Positions 45,754 to 55,718 are shown, counted from the stretch's first letter. The stretch is DNA of 64,000 bases from Streptomyces sp. NBC_00690 (GCF_036226685.1 NZ_CP109009.1:1674001-1738000), one strand, 5' to 3'. Notes: a model not told the origin generated them from the sequence alone. Translations and numbers: made by a program.

Positions 45754-46479
45754 CTAGCCCCTTCCGGGCACCGGTTCGAACTCCGCCTGCGTACCGCTCT
45801 GCTGCACCATGCCGATCCCCACGGATCGCAGCGCCGAACGCCCGGTGTCGAACTCCTCCGGTTCGGGTTGCGGACAACTCGGTTCCAACTGCTCGATCGT
45901 GGCCAGGGTGGCCCGCAGCAGCCGTGTCAGCAGTTCACCGACGGCCTCTCGATCGGGCACCGGATCGCCGAGCCACGCCAAGGTGATCTGTTCCACACCG
46001 CTGAGCCAGCCGAGCAGGGCGAGCCCGGCCAGCGGAGGGACCTCCCGGCTGCCGTACGCGCCCTCCGCGATGGTGGCGACCAACTCCGCGCGCACGGCTT
46101 CCCTGATCGACTGGACCTCGCTGTCGCATCCGACACCGCCGGTGACGATGGTCCGGAAGGCCGCCTCGTTGCGCTGGGCGTAGCGCAGATATCCGTCCAC
46201 CGTACGTCGCACCCGCTCGGCCTTGGGCAGTTCGGGGCGGCCTGTGGCGCGTGCCAGCAGATCGGCGACGGAATCCTCGATGACCGCGAGGTAGTAGCCG
46301 CGCTTGCTGCCGAAGTAGTAGTAGATGAGCCCCTTGGCGACGCCTGCGCTCCGCGCGATGTCGTCCATCGACAGCGCGTCGTAGGAGGTACGGGCGAACA
46401 ACGTCCTCCCGATCGACAGGAGTTCGGTACGACGCGTCCGCGATCGCCTGGTGCTGCCACGTCCTTCACCGATATTCAT
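45754..46479 (-). CDS. TetR-family transcriptional regulator
   Basis: This 241-residue regulator has the N-terminal HTH (TELLSIGRTLFARTSYDALSMDDIARSAGVAKGLIYYYFGSKRGYYLAVI) and a helical ligand domain. The C-terminal tail of about 40 residues is polar. It is divergent from the double-GNAT gene over 134 bp, a likely target. AAGGACAG lies just before the ATG. The ligand is unknown. Confidence 0.88.
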   Translation of the reverse strand: MNIGEGRGSTRRSRTRRTELLSIGRTLFARTSYDALSMDDIARSAGVAKGLIYYYFGSKRGYYLAVIEDSVADLLARATGRPELPKAERVRRTVDGYLRYAQRNEAAFRTIVTGGVGCDSEVQSIREAVRAELVATIAEGAYGSREVPPLAGLALLGWLSGVEQITLAWLGDPVPDREAVGELLTRLLRATLATIEQLEPSCPQPEPEEFDTGRSALRSVGIGMVQQSGTQAEFEPVPGRG

Positions 46480-46613
46480 TTCTGTCCTTGCCCCGAGCTG
46501 ACAGAGGATCTCGGCAGTATCGCAGACCGTCCCGCGGCGGCTTCCCGGGCTCCTCCCAGGGGATCACGAGCGCATGGAGAGCCGTATTCGCCCCCACGCA
46601 CGGGAGACAAGCC

Positions 46614-47495
46614 TTGTCGTTCCGCATCACTCCACTCATCGATCCCAGCCCGCCGGCCGCCAGCCGCCGACTGGTCTTCCTGGCCTTGGACGCCTCCGGT
46701 TTCCCCGTCGGATCCGCGGCGCTCAGGTTGTTCACCTCCGCAGGTCAAAAGCATCTGGCCGAGCTCGATATACACGTCCACCCCGTCGATCGACGGCTGG
46801 GAATCGGAAGCCAACTGCTGGAGGCGACCGTGGCCCGGGCCAAGGAGGAGCACCGCAGGAGCGTCGTGGCGCAGGCCGACGCCGGTTCGCCCGGCGATGC
46901 CTTCCTGGCGGCGCGGGGCTTTCGCAGGGTGCTCACGCTGACCTTCGCCCGTCTGCCGCTGCCGCACGTGGACTGCGATGCGCTCGCCGGGCAGTTGGAG
47001 GAACCGCGCCCCGGCTACCGGCTGCTGTCCTGGCTGGGAAGCGTGCCGGACGAGTTGGCCGAGGACTTCGCCGCTTCGCGCAGCGCCATGGACGACATGC
47101 CGATGGACGGCACCGACTACGGCACGGTGGCGTGGGACGCGGACCGGGTGCGGGCCGCGGCCGGGGTGATCGGGGAACGGGGGGATCTGTTGCGGACCGT
47201 CGCCGTCGTGGACGAGGTCAGCAACAGGATCGTGGGATTCACCGAACTCGTGGTTCCCGGGGACGGCCGGGGCGACGCCCAGCACTACGGGACGGGTGTC
47301 CTACCGGAGCACCGGGGGCGCGGGCTCGGTCGGTGGATGAAGGCCGAGTCGATCCGCCAGGCCCGGGCGGACCATCCGGGGCTGGGCGGGCTACTGACGG
47401 ACACGGCCGAATCGAACACGCCGATGCGTCGGATCAACGACGCGCTGGGCTATGCGCCGACCCATCGCGCGTTCGAGTACCAGCTGGACCTCTGA
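46614..47495 (+). CDS. Double GNAT-fold acetyltransferase-like protein
   Basis: The product has 293 residues with two GNAT halves. The first contains LDIHVHPVDRRLGIGSQLLEATVARAKEE, the second YGTGVLPEHRGRGLGRWMKAESIRQARADHPGL, where R-G-R-G-L-G is the acetyl-CoA pyrophosphate-binding pattern. The first half has a weaker R-R-L-G-I-G version. Such tandem proteins resemble mycothiol-synthase-type enzymes in layout, but no substrate is implied. TTG 46614 is chosen for GGGAGA six bases upstream. Confidence 0.82.
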   Translation: MSFRITPLIDPSPPAASRRLVFLALDASGFPVGSAALRLFTSAGQKHLAELDIHVHPVDRRLGIGSQLLEATVARAKEEHRRSVVAQADAGSPGDAFLAARGFRRVLTLTFARLPLPHVDCDALAGQLEEPRPGYRLLSWLGSVPDELAEDFAASRSAMDDMPMDGTDYGTVAWDADRVRAAAGVIGERGDLLRTVAVVDEVSNRIVGFTELVVPGDGRGDAQHYGTGVLPEHRGRGLGRWMKAESIRQARADHPGLGGLLTDTAESNTPMRRINDALGYAPTHRAFEYQLDL

Positions 47496-47515
47496 GGGGC
47501 GGCATCGGGCAGCGC

Positions 47516-47541
47516 GGCCCCGGACAGAGTCGTCCGGGGCC
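47516..47541. terminator. Bidirectional hairpin terminator
   Basis: Perfect 10-base arms (GGCCCCGGAC and GTCCGGGGCC) with a six-base loop lie between the convergent GNAT and ABC permease genes. Confidence 0.85.
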
Positions 47542-47572
47542 CGCACGGGAGGGCTGCGTTTCCCAGCCCGGG

Positions 47573-49993
47573 TCACTCCGTGCGCAGCGCCGTGGCCGTA
47601 CGGACCCGGGCCGCCCAGCCGGCCGGGAGGAGCGCGCCGAGCACGGCGATCGCGACTCCGCCCGACCCCAGTAGAACGAGTTCCGCTACGTCGAACACCT
47701 CAAGGACCGACGGCGGTAGCGCGGTACCCACCGCACGCCCCATCACGGGCAGCACGAAGCCGTGCAGGGCGAACCCCACCGGGACGCCGATCAGTCCGCC
47801 GAGCGCGCCGAGTCCAGCCACCGAAGCGAGCACAAGGCTCACGGTCTGTCGCGGCGACATCCCGAGCGCCTTGCAGACGCCCAGGTCGTGGACGCGTTCA
47901 CGGGTGTCCAGGACGACGGAGTTGAGCACGCCGAGACCCGCGACGAACACGAGCATCAGAGTGAGCAGGGCCGCCATTGCCTTCAGGATCAGGATCGTGT
48001 TCTCGCCCTGTGACGATGAGTTGACCACGACATCACCGCCCAACGGCTGCACCACCGCGCCGAGCGCATCGGCGTAGCCGGCGGCAGCGACGCCCGGTTT
48101 CAGATCGATGAGGAAGACGCCGGGCTCGACCAGGGGGAAATCGGCCAGGTCAGCATGGATCTCCAGTCGTTCACCGGAGGTGTCGAACGACTCCCCGACG
48201 ATCCGTAGGGGGACCGTGTGCTCCGCCACGGTCACCCGCAGCGTGTCACCGATCTCGGAGTCGGACTTCTCCAGGAGGCGCGAGGGCACCACGACCTGCC
48301 CGGGACCTGTGATCCAGTGGCCGGCGATCATTGCGTAGCTGGCGGCGCGTGCATCTCCCTGGTAGAGGCTCACCCGCACCCGGCCGGAGACCCCGGCCAC
48401 CGTGGTGTCCGCCTGGGTCTTGCCGTAGTAGGAGGCCGTACCGAACTGTGCCTCGATCGCGGTGCGCACCTGGGCCGGGTCGACGGACGAGGGCTCGGTG
48501 CCGTTGCTCTGGGGGCGCGGACCGGAGCCGAGGGACGGGGGTTCGGTGCCGTTGCCGTCGGGGTGCGGTGGACCGGAGTCGGCGACCGGTCCGCCGATAA
48601 TCGCGGTGACAGCGGCGCGGTCCTCGGGATCCCGTGCCTCGCCGACCTCGTTCAAGGAGTCGGTCAGCCCCCACGCGAACGTCGCCGCGACCGTGCCGAA
48701 GGCCACCGCGAGCACCATCGCGAGCGCACGGACCGGCCGGGCGAAGGGACTGGCGAGGCCATAGGTCACCGGTCGCGGCAGCGGCAGCCGTCCCAGCGCC
48801 CGATGCGCCCACTGGCCGCGCCCGGTGCGCGGTGCCCGACCGACCGCGATGGCCTCGACCGTACACAGTCTCCCGGCTCGTAGGGCCGGAACCAGCGCCG
48901 CGACAGCGACGACGAGCAGTGCGACGGCAGGCACCACGAGGTCGACCCACCAGGCGACCGAGAGCGAGGCGGTGCCGTACACCGACTCCGCACTCGACAG
49001 CAGTGGCATCGCCAGCAGGTTGCCCAGGACGACCCCGAGCGCGATGCCCGCTCCGGCGGGGATGAGCGCTTGGGCGACATGGGCCCGGACGATCTCGCGT
49101 GGAGTGAAGCCGATGGCCTTGAGGATGCCGATGCGGCGAAGGCCGGTACCGACCGCGCCGCTGACCACGCTGGCGACGATGATCACCGACATCACGATGC
49201 CGAGCGCACCGTACGCAATGAGGAACGGAATGGTCGGCGCCGCGCCCTCGTCTGCGGCGCGCTTGGTGTCCAACCAGGACTCGGTGCCCGAGAGCGCCCC
49301 GGCGGGCACGGCGGCGGCGAGCTTCTCCTTGCCGGCGAAGAGTTGCTCCTTCGTCCCGGCGGGGTCGAAGCGGTAGAGCATCTGGCTGGTGAGGGGACTC
49401 GCCTTCGAGGCCAACGCGCTGGCCTGCGCGGGGGTGGTCCATGCTTCGGCGGTACTGCTGGCCGAGACGGCGAAGCCGACGACCGTCAGGGGCTGGCCGT
49501 CAGCCGCGTCCGACGACTTCACCGTGGTGCCGAGCTTGATGAAGGGGCCGCTGAACGACGCCGAGAGCACGACCTCGCCCGAAGTCGATGGCCAGCGGCC
49601 GGACTTCAGATCCAATGCGTCCACATCGGCTTGCGGCGTGGACCGTCCGACGAGGATCACTGCCGGCAGGTGCCCTCCGTTGGAGTCCACCGGCTTGATG
49701 GTCGTGGCGGGGAACGGACCCGCGCTCGCCGTCACTCCTGCCAACCGTCCGGTGTCCTTGAGCTGCGAAGGGCTCACCTTGGCGGGATCGTATTGCGCGG
49801 TGATATGCGCTCCGCGCTGCTGGGCGAAGGCACGGTCGAACGGTGCGTCCGCGGCGACCATGAGCGATCCGGCGACGACCGCCGAGGCCACGGCCATCAT
49901 GGTGGCGAGGGCGATGACCAGGGTCTGCACCCGCCGTCTCTTCACGCCCGAGCGGACGACCCGACCGAGCGCACCACTGCCCCGACGGCTCAT
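47573..49993 (-). CDS. ABC transporter permease with two FtsX domains
   Basis: This 806-residue permease has an N-terminal membrane helix (VQTLVIALATMMAVASAVVAGSLMVA), a large MacB-like extracytoplasmic domain and three membrane helices (IVMSVIIVASVVSGAVGTGLRRIGILKAIGFTPREIV). A second set follows (LTLMLVFVAGLGVLNSVVLDTRERVHDLGVCKALGMSP). This two-module FtsX layout is typical of exporters for peptides, lipids or antibiotics and of envelope-stress systems. The middle linker has a duplicated NGTEP-type stretch. The ATG overlaps the ATPase stop (ATGA). Confidence 0.9.
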   Translation of the reverse strand: MSRRGSGALGRVVRSGVKRRRVQTLVIALATMMAVASAVVAGSLMVAADAPFDRAFAQQRGAHITAQYDPAKVSPSQLKDTGRLAGVTASAGPFPATTIKPVDSNGGHLPAVILVGRSTPQADVDALDLKSGRWPSTSGEVVLSASFSGPFIKLGTTVKSSDAADGQPLTVVGFAVSASSTAEAWTTPAQASALASKASPLTSQMLYRFDPAGTKEQLFAGKEKLAAAVPAGALSGTESWLDTKRAADEGAAPTIPFLIAYGALGIVMSVIIVASVVSGAVGTGLRRIGILKAIGFTPREIVRAHVAQALIPAGAGIALGVVLGNLLAMPLLSSAESVYGTASLSVAWWVDLVVPAVALLVVAVAALVPALRAGRLCTVEAIAVGRAPRTGRGQWAHRALGRLPLPRPVTYGLASPFARPVRALAMVLAVAFGTVAATFAWGLTDSLNEVGEARDPEDRAAVTAIIGGPVADSGPPHPDGNGTEPPSLGSGPRPQSNGTEPSSVDPAQVRTAIEAQFGTASYYGKTQADTTVAGVSGRVRVSLYQGDARAASYAMIAGHWITGPGQVVVPSRLLEKSDSEIGDTLRVTVAEHTVPLRIVGESFDTSGERLEIHADLADFPLVEPGVFLIDLKPGVAAAGYADALGAVVQPLGGDVVVNSSSQGENTILILKAMAALLTLMLVFVAGLGVLNSVVLDTRERVHDLGVCKALGMSPRQTVSLVLASVAGLGALGGLIGVPVGFALHGFVLPVMGRAVGTALPPSVLEVFDVAELVLLGSGGVAIAVLGALLPAGWAARVRTATALRTE

Positions 49994-50682
49994 CGAACGG
50001 CCTCCGCCGCGGTGTCGAGGGCGAGATGACCGTCGACCAGATGGATCGTGCGGCTCGCGCACGCTTGCGCCAGGGCCGGATCGTGTGTGACCAGCACGAT
50101 CGTCTGTCCGCTGCGGTGCAGTTCCATCAGGAGGTCTCGTACGTCGTGGCCCGAGGCGGTGTCGAGTGCGCCGGTCGGCTCGTCGGCGAGCAGCAGCGCG
50201 GGCCGGTTGACCAATGCGCGGGCCACCGCGACCCGCTGGCGCTCACCGCCGGACAAGCGGCCCGGGTAGGCGCGGGCGAGTCTGCCGATGCCCAGCAGCT
50301 CCATCAGTTCGCCGGCACGGGCCGCCGCCTGTCGCCGCGGGGTCCCGGTCAGTTGGGCGGGCAACTGGATGTTGTCGACGACGGTGAGGTCGTCGAGCAG
50401 GTTGAAGAACTGGAAGACCATGCCGATCCGTTCGCGACGAAAGCGCGCCAGCGCGTGCTCGCTCAGCCGGTCGATCCGGCGCCCGGCCACGGTCACCGTG
50501 CCTTCGGTGGGTCTATCCAGTCCGGCGACGAGGTTCAGCAGGGTCGACTTGCCGCTGCCGGAAGGTCCCGTCACGGCCAGGGCCTCACCCTGTTCGACGG
50601 TGAGCGTGAGCGATCCGAGCGCGGGCGTGCCACCGCTGTCGTACCGCTTGGCCACGCCCTCCAGTTCGATCACCTGAGTCAT
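49990..50682 (-). CDS. ABC transporter ATP-binding protein, MacB/LolD type
   Basis: This 230-residue ATPase has Walker A GPSGSGKST, Q-loop FQFFNLL, signature LSGGERQRVAVARALV, Walker B LLLADEPTGALD and H-loop VTHD. It energises the FtsX-type permease encoded next and overlapping. ATG 50682 starts the conserved region. It is divergent from the sensor kinase gene, a common arrangement in which the two-component system controls the exporter. Confidence 0.94.
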   Translation of the reverse strand: MTQVIELEGVAKRYDSGGTPALGSLTLTVEQGEALAVTGPSGSGKSTLLNLVAGLDRPTEGTVTVAGRRIDRLSEHALARFRRERIGMVFQFFNLLDDLTVVDNIQLPAQLTGTPRRQAAARAGELMELLGIGRLARAYPGRLSGGERQRVAVARALVNRPALLLADEPTGALDTASGHDVRDLLMELHRSGQTIVLVTHDPALAQACASRTIHLVDGHLALDTAAEAVR

Positions 50683-50894
50683 GGGGGATGCCGTCCTCTT
50701 CGTTCGAAGGAGCCCTGCCGGTTCCGGTGAACGTAGGTGCGGTGGAGCGGCCGGCGAGTCGGCCATGGCACCGACATCAGGCCCTTCTCGGGGAGGACTT
50801 GGCCGTCCGTCATCCCTGCGATGTACTCCTCGCGGTCGGCTCCCTGGTCGCCGAGGCTGATGCGGCCGAGAAGGCGGCACCGCACAATGAGCCG

Positions 50895-52175
50895 GTGGGC
50901 ACGGAGGACGGGCACGGATGGTGCCAACAGTTGCGCGGGGCGTTGCGGCCGGAGGCGGGTGCTGCCACGCCGACGCACGCGGCAGTGCGCGCCGATGTGG
51001 TGCTGGCCGTCGTCCTGACCGTCGTCGCCCTGGTCGTGGCGGCGCGCTACCCCGACGCCGGACCCCATATCGAGCAGGGCGTTCCCCCCCACCCGGTGCC
51101 GCCGATCCCGCCACCGGGTCTCGCCGAGCCTCAGGGCGGGTCGTCTGCGACTCTCTGGCTGCTCATCGTGCTGTCGGCCCTGCCGCTGGCCGCCCGGCGT
51201 CGATATCCGCTGGCCGCATTCGCGTTGGTCATGGGCGCGACCCTGGCCATGGACGACGAAGCAACCTGGATGGGCGTGGTGACCTGCGTCATCGGCGCCT
51301 ACGGCGCTGTCGTCCACAGCCGCTACCGGCTGGGGTCGATCATCGGGCTCGGCATCGCGGCGGTGCTCGCCGGGATCGCGTTCCAGGACGCCGAACCCCT
51401 TCTTCCGGGCTGGTCAAGCCCCGCCGTCGTGCTGCTGATCGCCGGGGTGTCGGCGAGCCTGATCCGGCTCTGGCGGCGACAGTTGGCGGCGAGCCGGGAC
51501 CGGTACGCGCAGTTGCAGCAGGCACAGGACGAGGCCATGCGCCGGGCGGTCGACGAGGAGCGCTCGCGGATCGCCGCCGAACTCCATGATGTGGTGACCC
51601 ACAATGTGAGCGTGATGGTGATCCAGGCGGGTGCGGCCCGCAAGGTGATGGACACAACGCCGGAACGGTCGAAGGAAGCGCTGCTCGTGGTGGAGGCGGG
51701 AGGACGGGCGGCCATGGCCGAACTGCGCCAGGTGATGGGCCTGTTGGCCGCCCCGGACCACGAGCGTCCCGACGGCATGGAGCCCCAACCCGGACTTGAG
51801 CGGCTCGACGTCCTGGTGGAGCGGGTACGGGCCGCGGGGACTCCGGTGCGGGTCACGCTGTCGCTGCCTGCGGATCCGCTGCCGCCCGGCGTGGACCTCG
51901 CGGCGTACCGCGTCGTCCAGGAGGCGTTGACCAACACCATCAAGCACGCGCCCGGCGCCACCGCCGACGTGACGATCAGCCACACCGAGACCTGTCTGGA
52001 GATCGAGGTCACGGACACCGGCGGAGTGAAGGACTCGGGATCGCCGGACGGCAATGGGCGCGGTCTCATCGGACTGCGGGAGCGGCTGGCGGTCTACCGG
52101 GGCGAGCTGACGGCCGGGCCGACCCTCGCAGGTGGCTACCGGATCACGGCGCGATTCCCTCGGCGGACCGGGTGA
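50895..52175 (+). CDS. Sensor histidine kinase (NarL-system type, HisKA_3)
   Basis: This kinase of about 426 residues has four to five membrane helices (VVLAVVLTVVALVVAARY, LLIVLSALPLAARRRYPLAAFALVMGATLA, and others), no large sensor domain and a HisKA_3 region with the phospho-His in RIAAELHDVVTHNVSVMVIQAG. An ATPase domain follows (EALTNTIKHAPG, DTGGVKDSG, GRGLIGLRERL). GTG 50895 is a best guess; the binding site is weak and the frame extends upstream to 50688. The stop overlaps the regulator start (GTGA). Kinases of this kind often sense through the partner ABC permease. Confidence 0.88.
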   Translation: MGTEDGHGWCQQLRGALRPEAGAATPTHAAVRADVVLAVVLTVVALVVAARYPDAGPHIEQGVPPHPVPPIPPPGLAEPQGGSSATLWLLIVLSALPLAARRRYPLAAFALVMGATLAMDDEATWMGVVTCVIGAYGAVVHSRYRLGSIIGLGIAAVLAGIAFQDAEPLLPGWSSPAVVLLIAGVSASLIRLWRRQLAASRDRYAQLQQAQDEAMRRAVDEERSRIAAELHDVVTHNVSVMVIQAGAARKVMDTTPERSKEALLVVEAGGRAAMAELRQVMGLLAAPDHERPDGMEPQPGLERLDVLVERVRAAGTPVRVTLSLPADPLPPGVDLAAYRVVQEALTNTIKHAPGATADVTISHTETCLEIEVTDTGGVKDSGSPDGNGRGLIGLRERLAVYRGELTAGPTLAGGYRITARFPRRTG

Positions 52176-52906
52176 GCCGGCCGCCCCTGCGGGCCGTCAT
52201 CGCCGACGATCAGGCCCTGGTGCGCACGGGCTTCGGGATGATCCTCGCCGCCGACGGCATCGAGGTGACGGCCGAGGCCGCCGACGGCATCGAAGCGATC
52301 GCCGCGGTCCGGCGCACCCGGCCCGACGTCGTCCTCATGGACATCCGGATGCCGCGGATGGACGGCATCGAAGCGACCAGGCGCATCCTCACCGACGGGG
52401 ATCGCAACGGAACGCGCATCATCATCTTGACCACGTACGACCTCGACCACTACGTCTACGCCGCGATCACCGCAGGGGCCAGCGGCTTTCTGCTCAAGGA
52501 CGTCAGCCCGGAGCAACTGGTGGCCGCCGTGCGCATGGTGCAGTCCGGTGATGCGCTGCTCGCACCGACGATCACCCGTCGGTTGATCGAGCGGTTCGCC
52601 GACCGCAAGGAGGCGAAGGCCGCCGACGCGCATCCGGATCTGTCCGGTCTGACACCGCGCGAGCTGGAGGTGCTCCGCCTGCTCGCGACGGGCCTGAGCA
52701 ATGCCGAGCTCGCCGAGCGCCTGTTCCTCAGCCCGACGACGGTGAAGACGCACATCGGCCGCATCCTCTCCAAGCTGGAGCTGCGCGACCGCGTCCAGGC
52801 CGTGATCCTGGCGTACGAGACGGGGCTGATCGCCCCGGGGGACACCGCACGGCCGCGCTCGACCGAGGACGACTTCCCTGGCGTGACCGGCCCGAAGAAG
52901 CACTGA
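52172..52906 (+). CDS. NarL/LuxR-family response regulator
   Basis: This 244-residue regulator has a receiver domain with the acidic pocket ADDQ, the phosphorylated Asp in DVVLMDIRMPRMDG and the conserved Lys in FLLKDVSPEQL. It is followed by a LuxR HTH (LTPRELEVLRLLATGLSNAELAERLFLSPTTVKTHIGRILSKL). It is coupled to the kinase by GTGA. The likely target is the divergent ABC operon. Confidence 0.94.
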   Translation: MSRPPLRAVIADDQALVRTGFGMILAADGIEVTAEAADGIEAIAAVRRTRPDVVLMDIRMPRMDGIEATRRILTDGDRNGTRIIILTTYDLDHYVYAAITAGASGFLLKDVSPEQLVAAVRMVQSGDALLAPTITRRLIERFADRKEAKAADAHPDLSGLTPRELEVLRLLATGLSNAELAERLFLSPTTVKTHIGRILSKLELRDRVQAVILAYETGLIAPGDTARPRSTEDDFPGVTGPKKH

Positions 52907-52993
52907 CGGCGCACCCTGGGACGTATCGCACGGACGATCCAGTGGCCGGCAGACCGGCCCGTGATCCGGAGTGCCCTGGAGGAAGGGCGCTGG

Positions 52994-53134
52994 CTAGAGC
53001 AGTCCGAGTTGGGTGACGAGCATCGCCAGGACGACGACCAGTGTCCATCCGACGATGTGTTCCAGCACCCGGGAGCCGTCGTCGGGCCCACCGGTGCGGG
53101 TACGGGCGCGGGTCTCGCTGGCGTAGATGTTCAT
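52994..53134 (-). CDS. Small single-span membrane protein (46 aa)
   Basis: A 46-residue protein: N-terminal polar part (MNIYASETRARTRTGG), then LEHIVGWTLVVVLAMLVTQLGLL as one membrane helix at the C terminus. ATG 53134 is chosen at the start of this natural-looking protein; the frame is open upstream without similarity. I believe it is a conserved small Streptomyces protein, but no function is known to me. Confidence 0.6.
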   Translation of the reverse strand: MNIYASETRARTRTGGPDDGSRVLEHIVGWTLVVVLAMLVTQLGLL

Positions 53135-53478
53135 GGGCGTCTCGCTCTGTCGGCGGGGTGCGGGTCGGCTACGACGGGCACGGTGACCCGACCAATGTGC
53201 CAGCGGCTTCTCCCGATGGGTAGAGACGCAGATCACCCCGCCGGGAGCGCTCTCGGTCGGACGGCGGCCCGGGGCCGACGACTCCGTACCCCGCAAGGGT
53301 GGCCCGCCCCCGGAGAGCGGATCGGCGGCCGACCTCTGTGCCGTAAGACACGTTCCTGGGCACCGTCCGGCGATGCGCAGCGCCATCGATCGGCACCGTG
53401 CGCAGTCGTCCCCCGGTCGGCCGGCGTGCCGAGGACCAGGACGGGCTGGCTCCCCGGTAGCGCACCTTCCCGGGTCGG
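53135..53478. other. Intergenic region without a recognised gene
   Basis: This stretch separates the small membrane protein gene from the C39-like peptidase gene, both on the minus strand. Open frames here have poor codon use, and no hairpin or operator stood out. Confidence 0.4.
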
Positions 53479-54843
53479 TCAGCGCACTCCGAGCGAGGTC
53501 AGGACCCGCCGCTGTGCCCCATTGATGCGGTCGGGCCAGTAGAGGTAGCACACACCGCCCGTTCCAGAGGTCACCTTCCCCTTGGCGTCGTACCGCTTGG
53601 TCCGCAGCCACACGTCCTCGAACTCGCGGCGACGGTAGACCCTGCGGACGGCCTCGTTGTCGGGGGCGGCCGGGTCATGGGCGATCACTTCACCGTCGGG
53701 GGTGAAGCCGATCACCGCCATCAGATGGCCTGCGGTCCCGTAGCCCGCGCCGGTGAGTTCGCCCGCGAGGAACGACTGCGAGGTGATGACCGGGATGCCG
53801 ACCCGGATGAGGCGCTCCAGGTCCGTGAGGGAGGAGAGCCGGGTGACGACGGCGTTCATCTCGCGGTAGGTCGCCGCATAGGCGGCGTTGAACGCCCAGT
53901 TGCCGCACCCCTCGTACTGGTGGTCGAAGGTGAACCGGGCGGCATGGCAGACCTGGGGGTCGTCGAGGTCGGGCTGGACCCAGGCCAGTTGTTGCGCGGT
54001 GGGACGGCGCCCCCAGAACTCGATGACCATCTGCGATGAGGTGGGGCTGCACCACGCCTCACCGCCGTTGTCGTACTGCGGGTACCGACCGCGGTGGGTG
54101 TTCTGCGAGTAGCGCGGCACCGCCAGTTCGCGGGCGTGCCGCGGTGGTGCGGCGGGCACGGTGAACCGGTCGGGGACCGCAGATGCCATCGCGCCCAGCC
54201 GCCGCACGGTGGGTGTCGCCCGGGTGCCGGGTCGACGGTAGAGGGTCAGCCGCAGGCGATACCCCTCGATCCACAGCCCGCTCGCCGGATCGTCGATGGC
54301 CAGGGTGTCCGTCCAGACCGATGCCCTGCCGTCCCTCTGACCGTCGACGGAGGCACGTCGTACATCCTCGTCACCGGCCGCCCAGCGGCCCATCACCAGC
54401 CAGGGGGACTCGGTGGAGTCGGAGTAGGCGGCGCGCAGTTCCACCTGGAGCCAGGTGCCGGGTGGGGTGTCCGCGTTCCAGGAGGGGATCAGTTCGGTCG
54501 CGGGGACCCGGCAGCGGTGGACGGGCGATTCCCAGGTGGCGTACTCCCAGGTCTCGGTCCTTCCGGTGTGTGGATCGGTGTGGTCCACGGTCCCCACCGG
54601 TCGGGCGATGGCGACCGCGGGCCGTCGGCCGGGGACGGTCCGCACCCCCGCCGCCGTTCCTCGGTGCCAGTCGAGGAAGGAGGTCCAGAGTCGCAGGTCC
54701 ACCTGGTGGTCCCGCCCCCGATCCAGGGCCCCGGCTCCCGACGGCTGCGGCAACGCGGGCGTGGCGGCGGACAGGGTCCCCGCCCCGGCCGCCACCGCGA
54801 CGGCGGCACTCAGGACGGTTCTGCGCGAGGTCGCTCTGGCCAT
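53479..54843 (-). CDS. Tat-exported C39-like cysteine peptidase family protein
   Basis: The product has 454 residues. A twin-arginine signal (TSRRTVLSAAVAVAAG, with an ATPALP-type cleavage area) leads to secretion in folded form. The N-terminal 220 residues look like a beta-rich binding domain. The C-terminal part is papain-like C39: Cys in GEAWCSPTSSQ (C265), His in GHLMAVIGF (H373) and Asp in AHDPAAPDN. It is probably a secreted or wall-associated peptidase, but substrates are unknown and some family members are not proteolytic. Confidence 0.88.
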   Translation of the reverse strand: MARATSRRTVLSAAVAVAAGAGTLSAATPALPQPSGAGALDRGRDHQVDLRLWTSFLDWHRGTAAGVRTVPGRRPAVAIARPVGTVDHTDPHTGRTETWEYATWESPVHRCRVPATELIPSWNADTPPGTWLQVELRAAYSDSTESPWLVMGRWAAGDEDVRRASVDGQRDGRASVWTDTLAIDDPASGLWIEGYRLRLTLYRRPGTRATPTVRRLGAMASAVPDRFTVPAAPPRHARELAVPRYSQNTHRGRYPQYDNGGEAWCSPTSSQMVIEFWGRRPTAQQLAWVQPDLDDPQVCHAARFTFDHQYEGCGNWAFNAAYAATYREMNAVVTRLSSLTDLERLIRVGIPVITSQSFLAGELTGAGYGTAGHLMAVIGFTPDGEVIAHDPAAPDNEAVRRVYRRREFEDVWLRTKRYDAKGKVTSGTGGVCYLYWPDRINGAQRRVLTSLGVR

Positions 54844-55038
54844 CGGGCCCCCAAGTCAGGTGCGTGGCATGTGCATGGGATACGCCGGGGTCACTATCGC
54901 CGCTCATGGGCCGGGATTTCCAGCACTCCGCCCTCGCGTCCCGCCACCAATGTGAACCGTTTCCGGCCGCGAGGGGTCCGGCGGCCCGAGCCTTGGGCCG
55001 TGTCGGGTACGTCGTCGGGTACGTCCTAGGCTGGCCCG

Positions 55039-55668
55039 ATGGACGATCTCCAGTGGCTGGCCACCGGGCTGCGCGCCCTGGCTCCCTCCTGCGGGCCGGT
55101 GCGACTGGTGTCGGTGGACGGTCATGCCGGTTCGGGCAAGAGCACGTTCGCGGCCCGCTTGGCGGCGGCGCTCGGGACGGAGTCCGATCCGGCTCCCGTA
55201 CTCCATCTGGACGACCTCGCCAGCCACGCCGAGCCCTTCGCCTGGACGGATCGGATGCTCGCCGAGGTGATCGCGCCCCTGTCCGAGGGACGAGCGGCGC
55301 ACTACGCCCCGTACGACTGGGATGCACACCGCTTCACCGCCCCGCGGTCCCTGCCGCTCGCACCCGTGATCCTGATCGAGGGCGTCGGGGCCGGTAGACG
55401 AGCGCTCCGCCCCCGGTTGGCCGGTCAGTTCTGGATGGACCGGGACGCGTCGTCCTCCTGGCAGCGGGGCAGAGAGCGGGACGGGGAGGCGCTCACCGCG
55501 TTCTGGGACGGTTGGACGACCGCGGAGACACAGCACTTCTCGGCCGACCCTTCCCGCCCGTACGCCCAGGCGCTGGTGCAGGAGCGACCCGAGGGGTATG
55601 CGGTACTTCCCGGACTCGATATCCGTTCAGAACTGAATCGTTTCATCACACTGAGTAATCGGACCTAA
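55039..55668 (+). CDS. Uridine kinase-like P-loop protein
   Basis: This 209-residue protein has Walker A GHAGSGKS (residues 28-35), a metal-site HLDDLA (in place of the uridine-kinase D-H-P motif) and WMDRD late in the chain. It resembles the actinobacterial uridine-kinase-like branch. The substrate may be a nucleoside or another small alcohol. It is monocistronic, divergent from the peptidase gene. Confidence 0.82.
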   Translation: MDDLQWLATGLRALAPSCGPVRLVSVDGHAGSGKSTFAARLAAALGTESDPAPVLHLDDLASHAEPFAWTDRMLAEVIAPLSEGRAAHYAPYDWDAHRFTAPRSLPLAPVILIEGVGAGRRALRPRLAGQFWMDRDASSSWQRGRERDGEALTAFWDGWTTAETQHFSADPSRPYAQALVQERPEGYAVLPGLDIRSELNRFITLSNRT

Positions 55669-55718
55669 TGGCCATACCACCCGGTCGGAAATCTGCCGGA
55701 AGACTGTCTGAACTCTGC

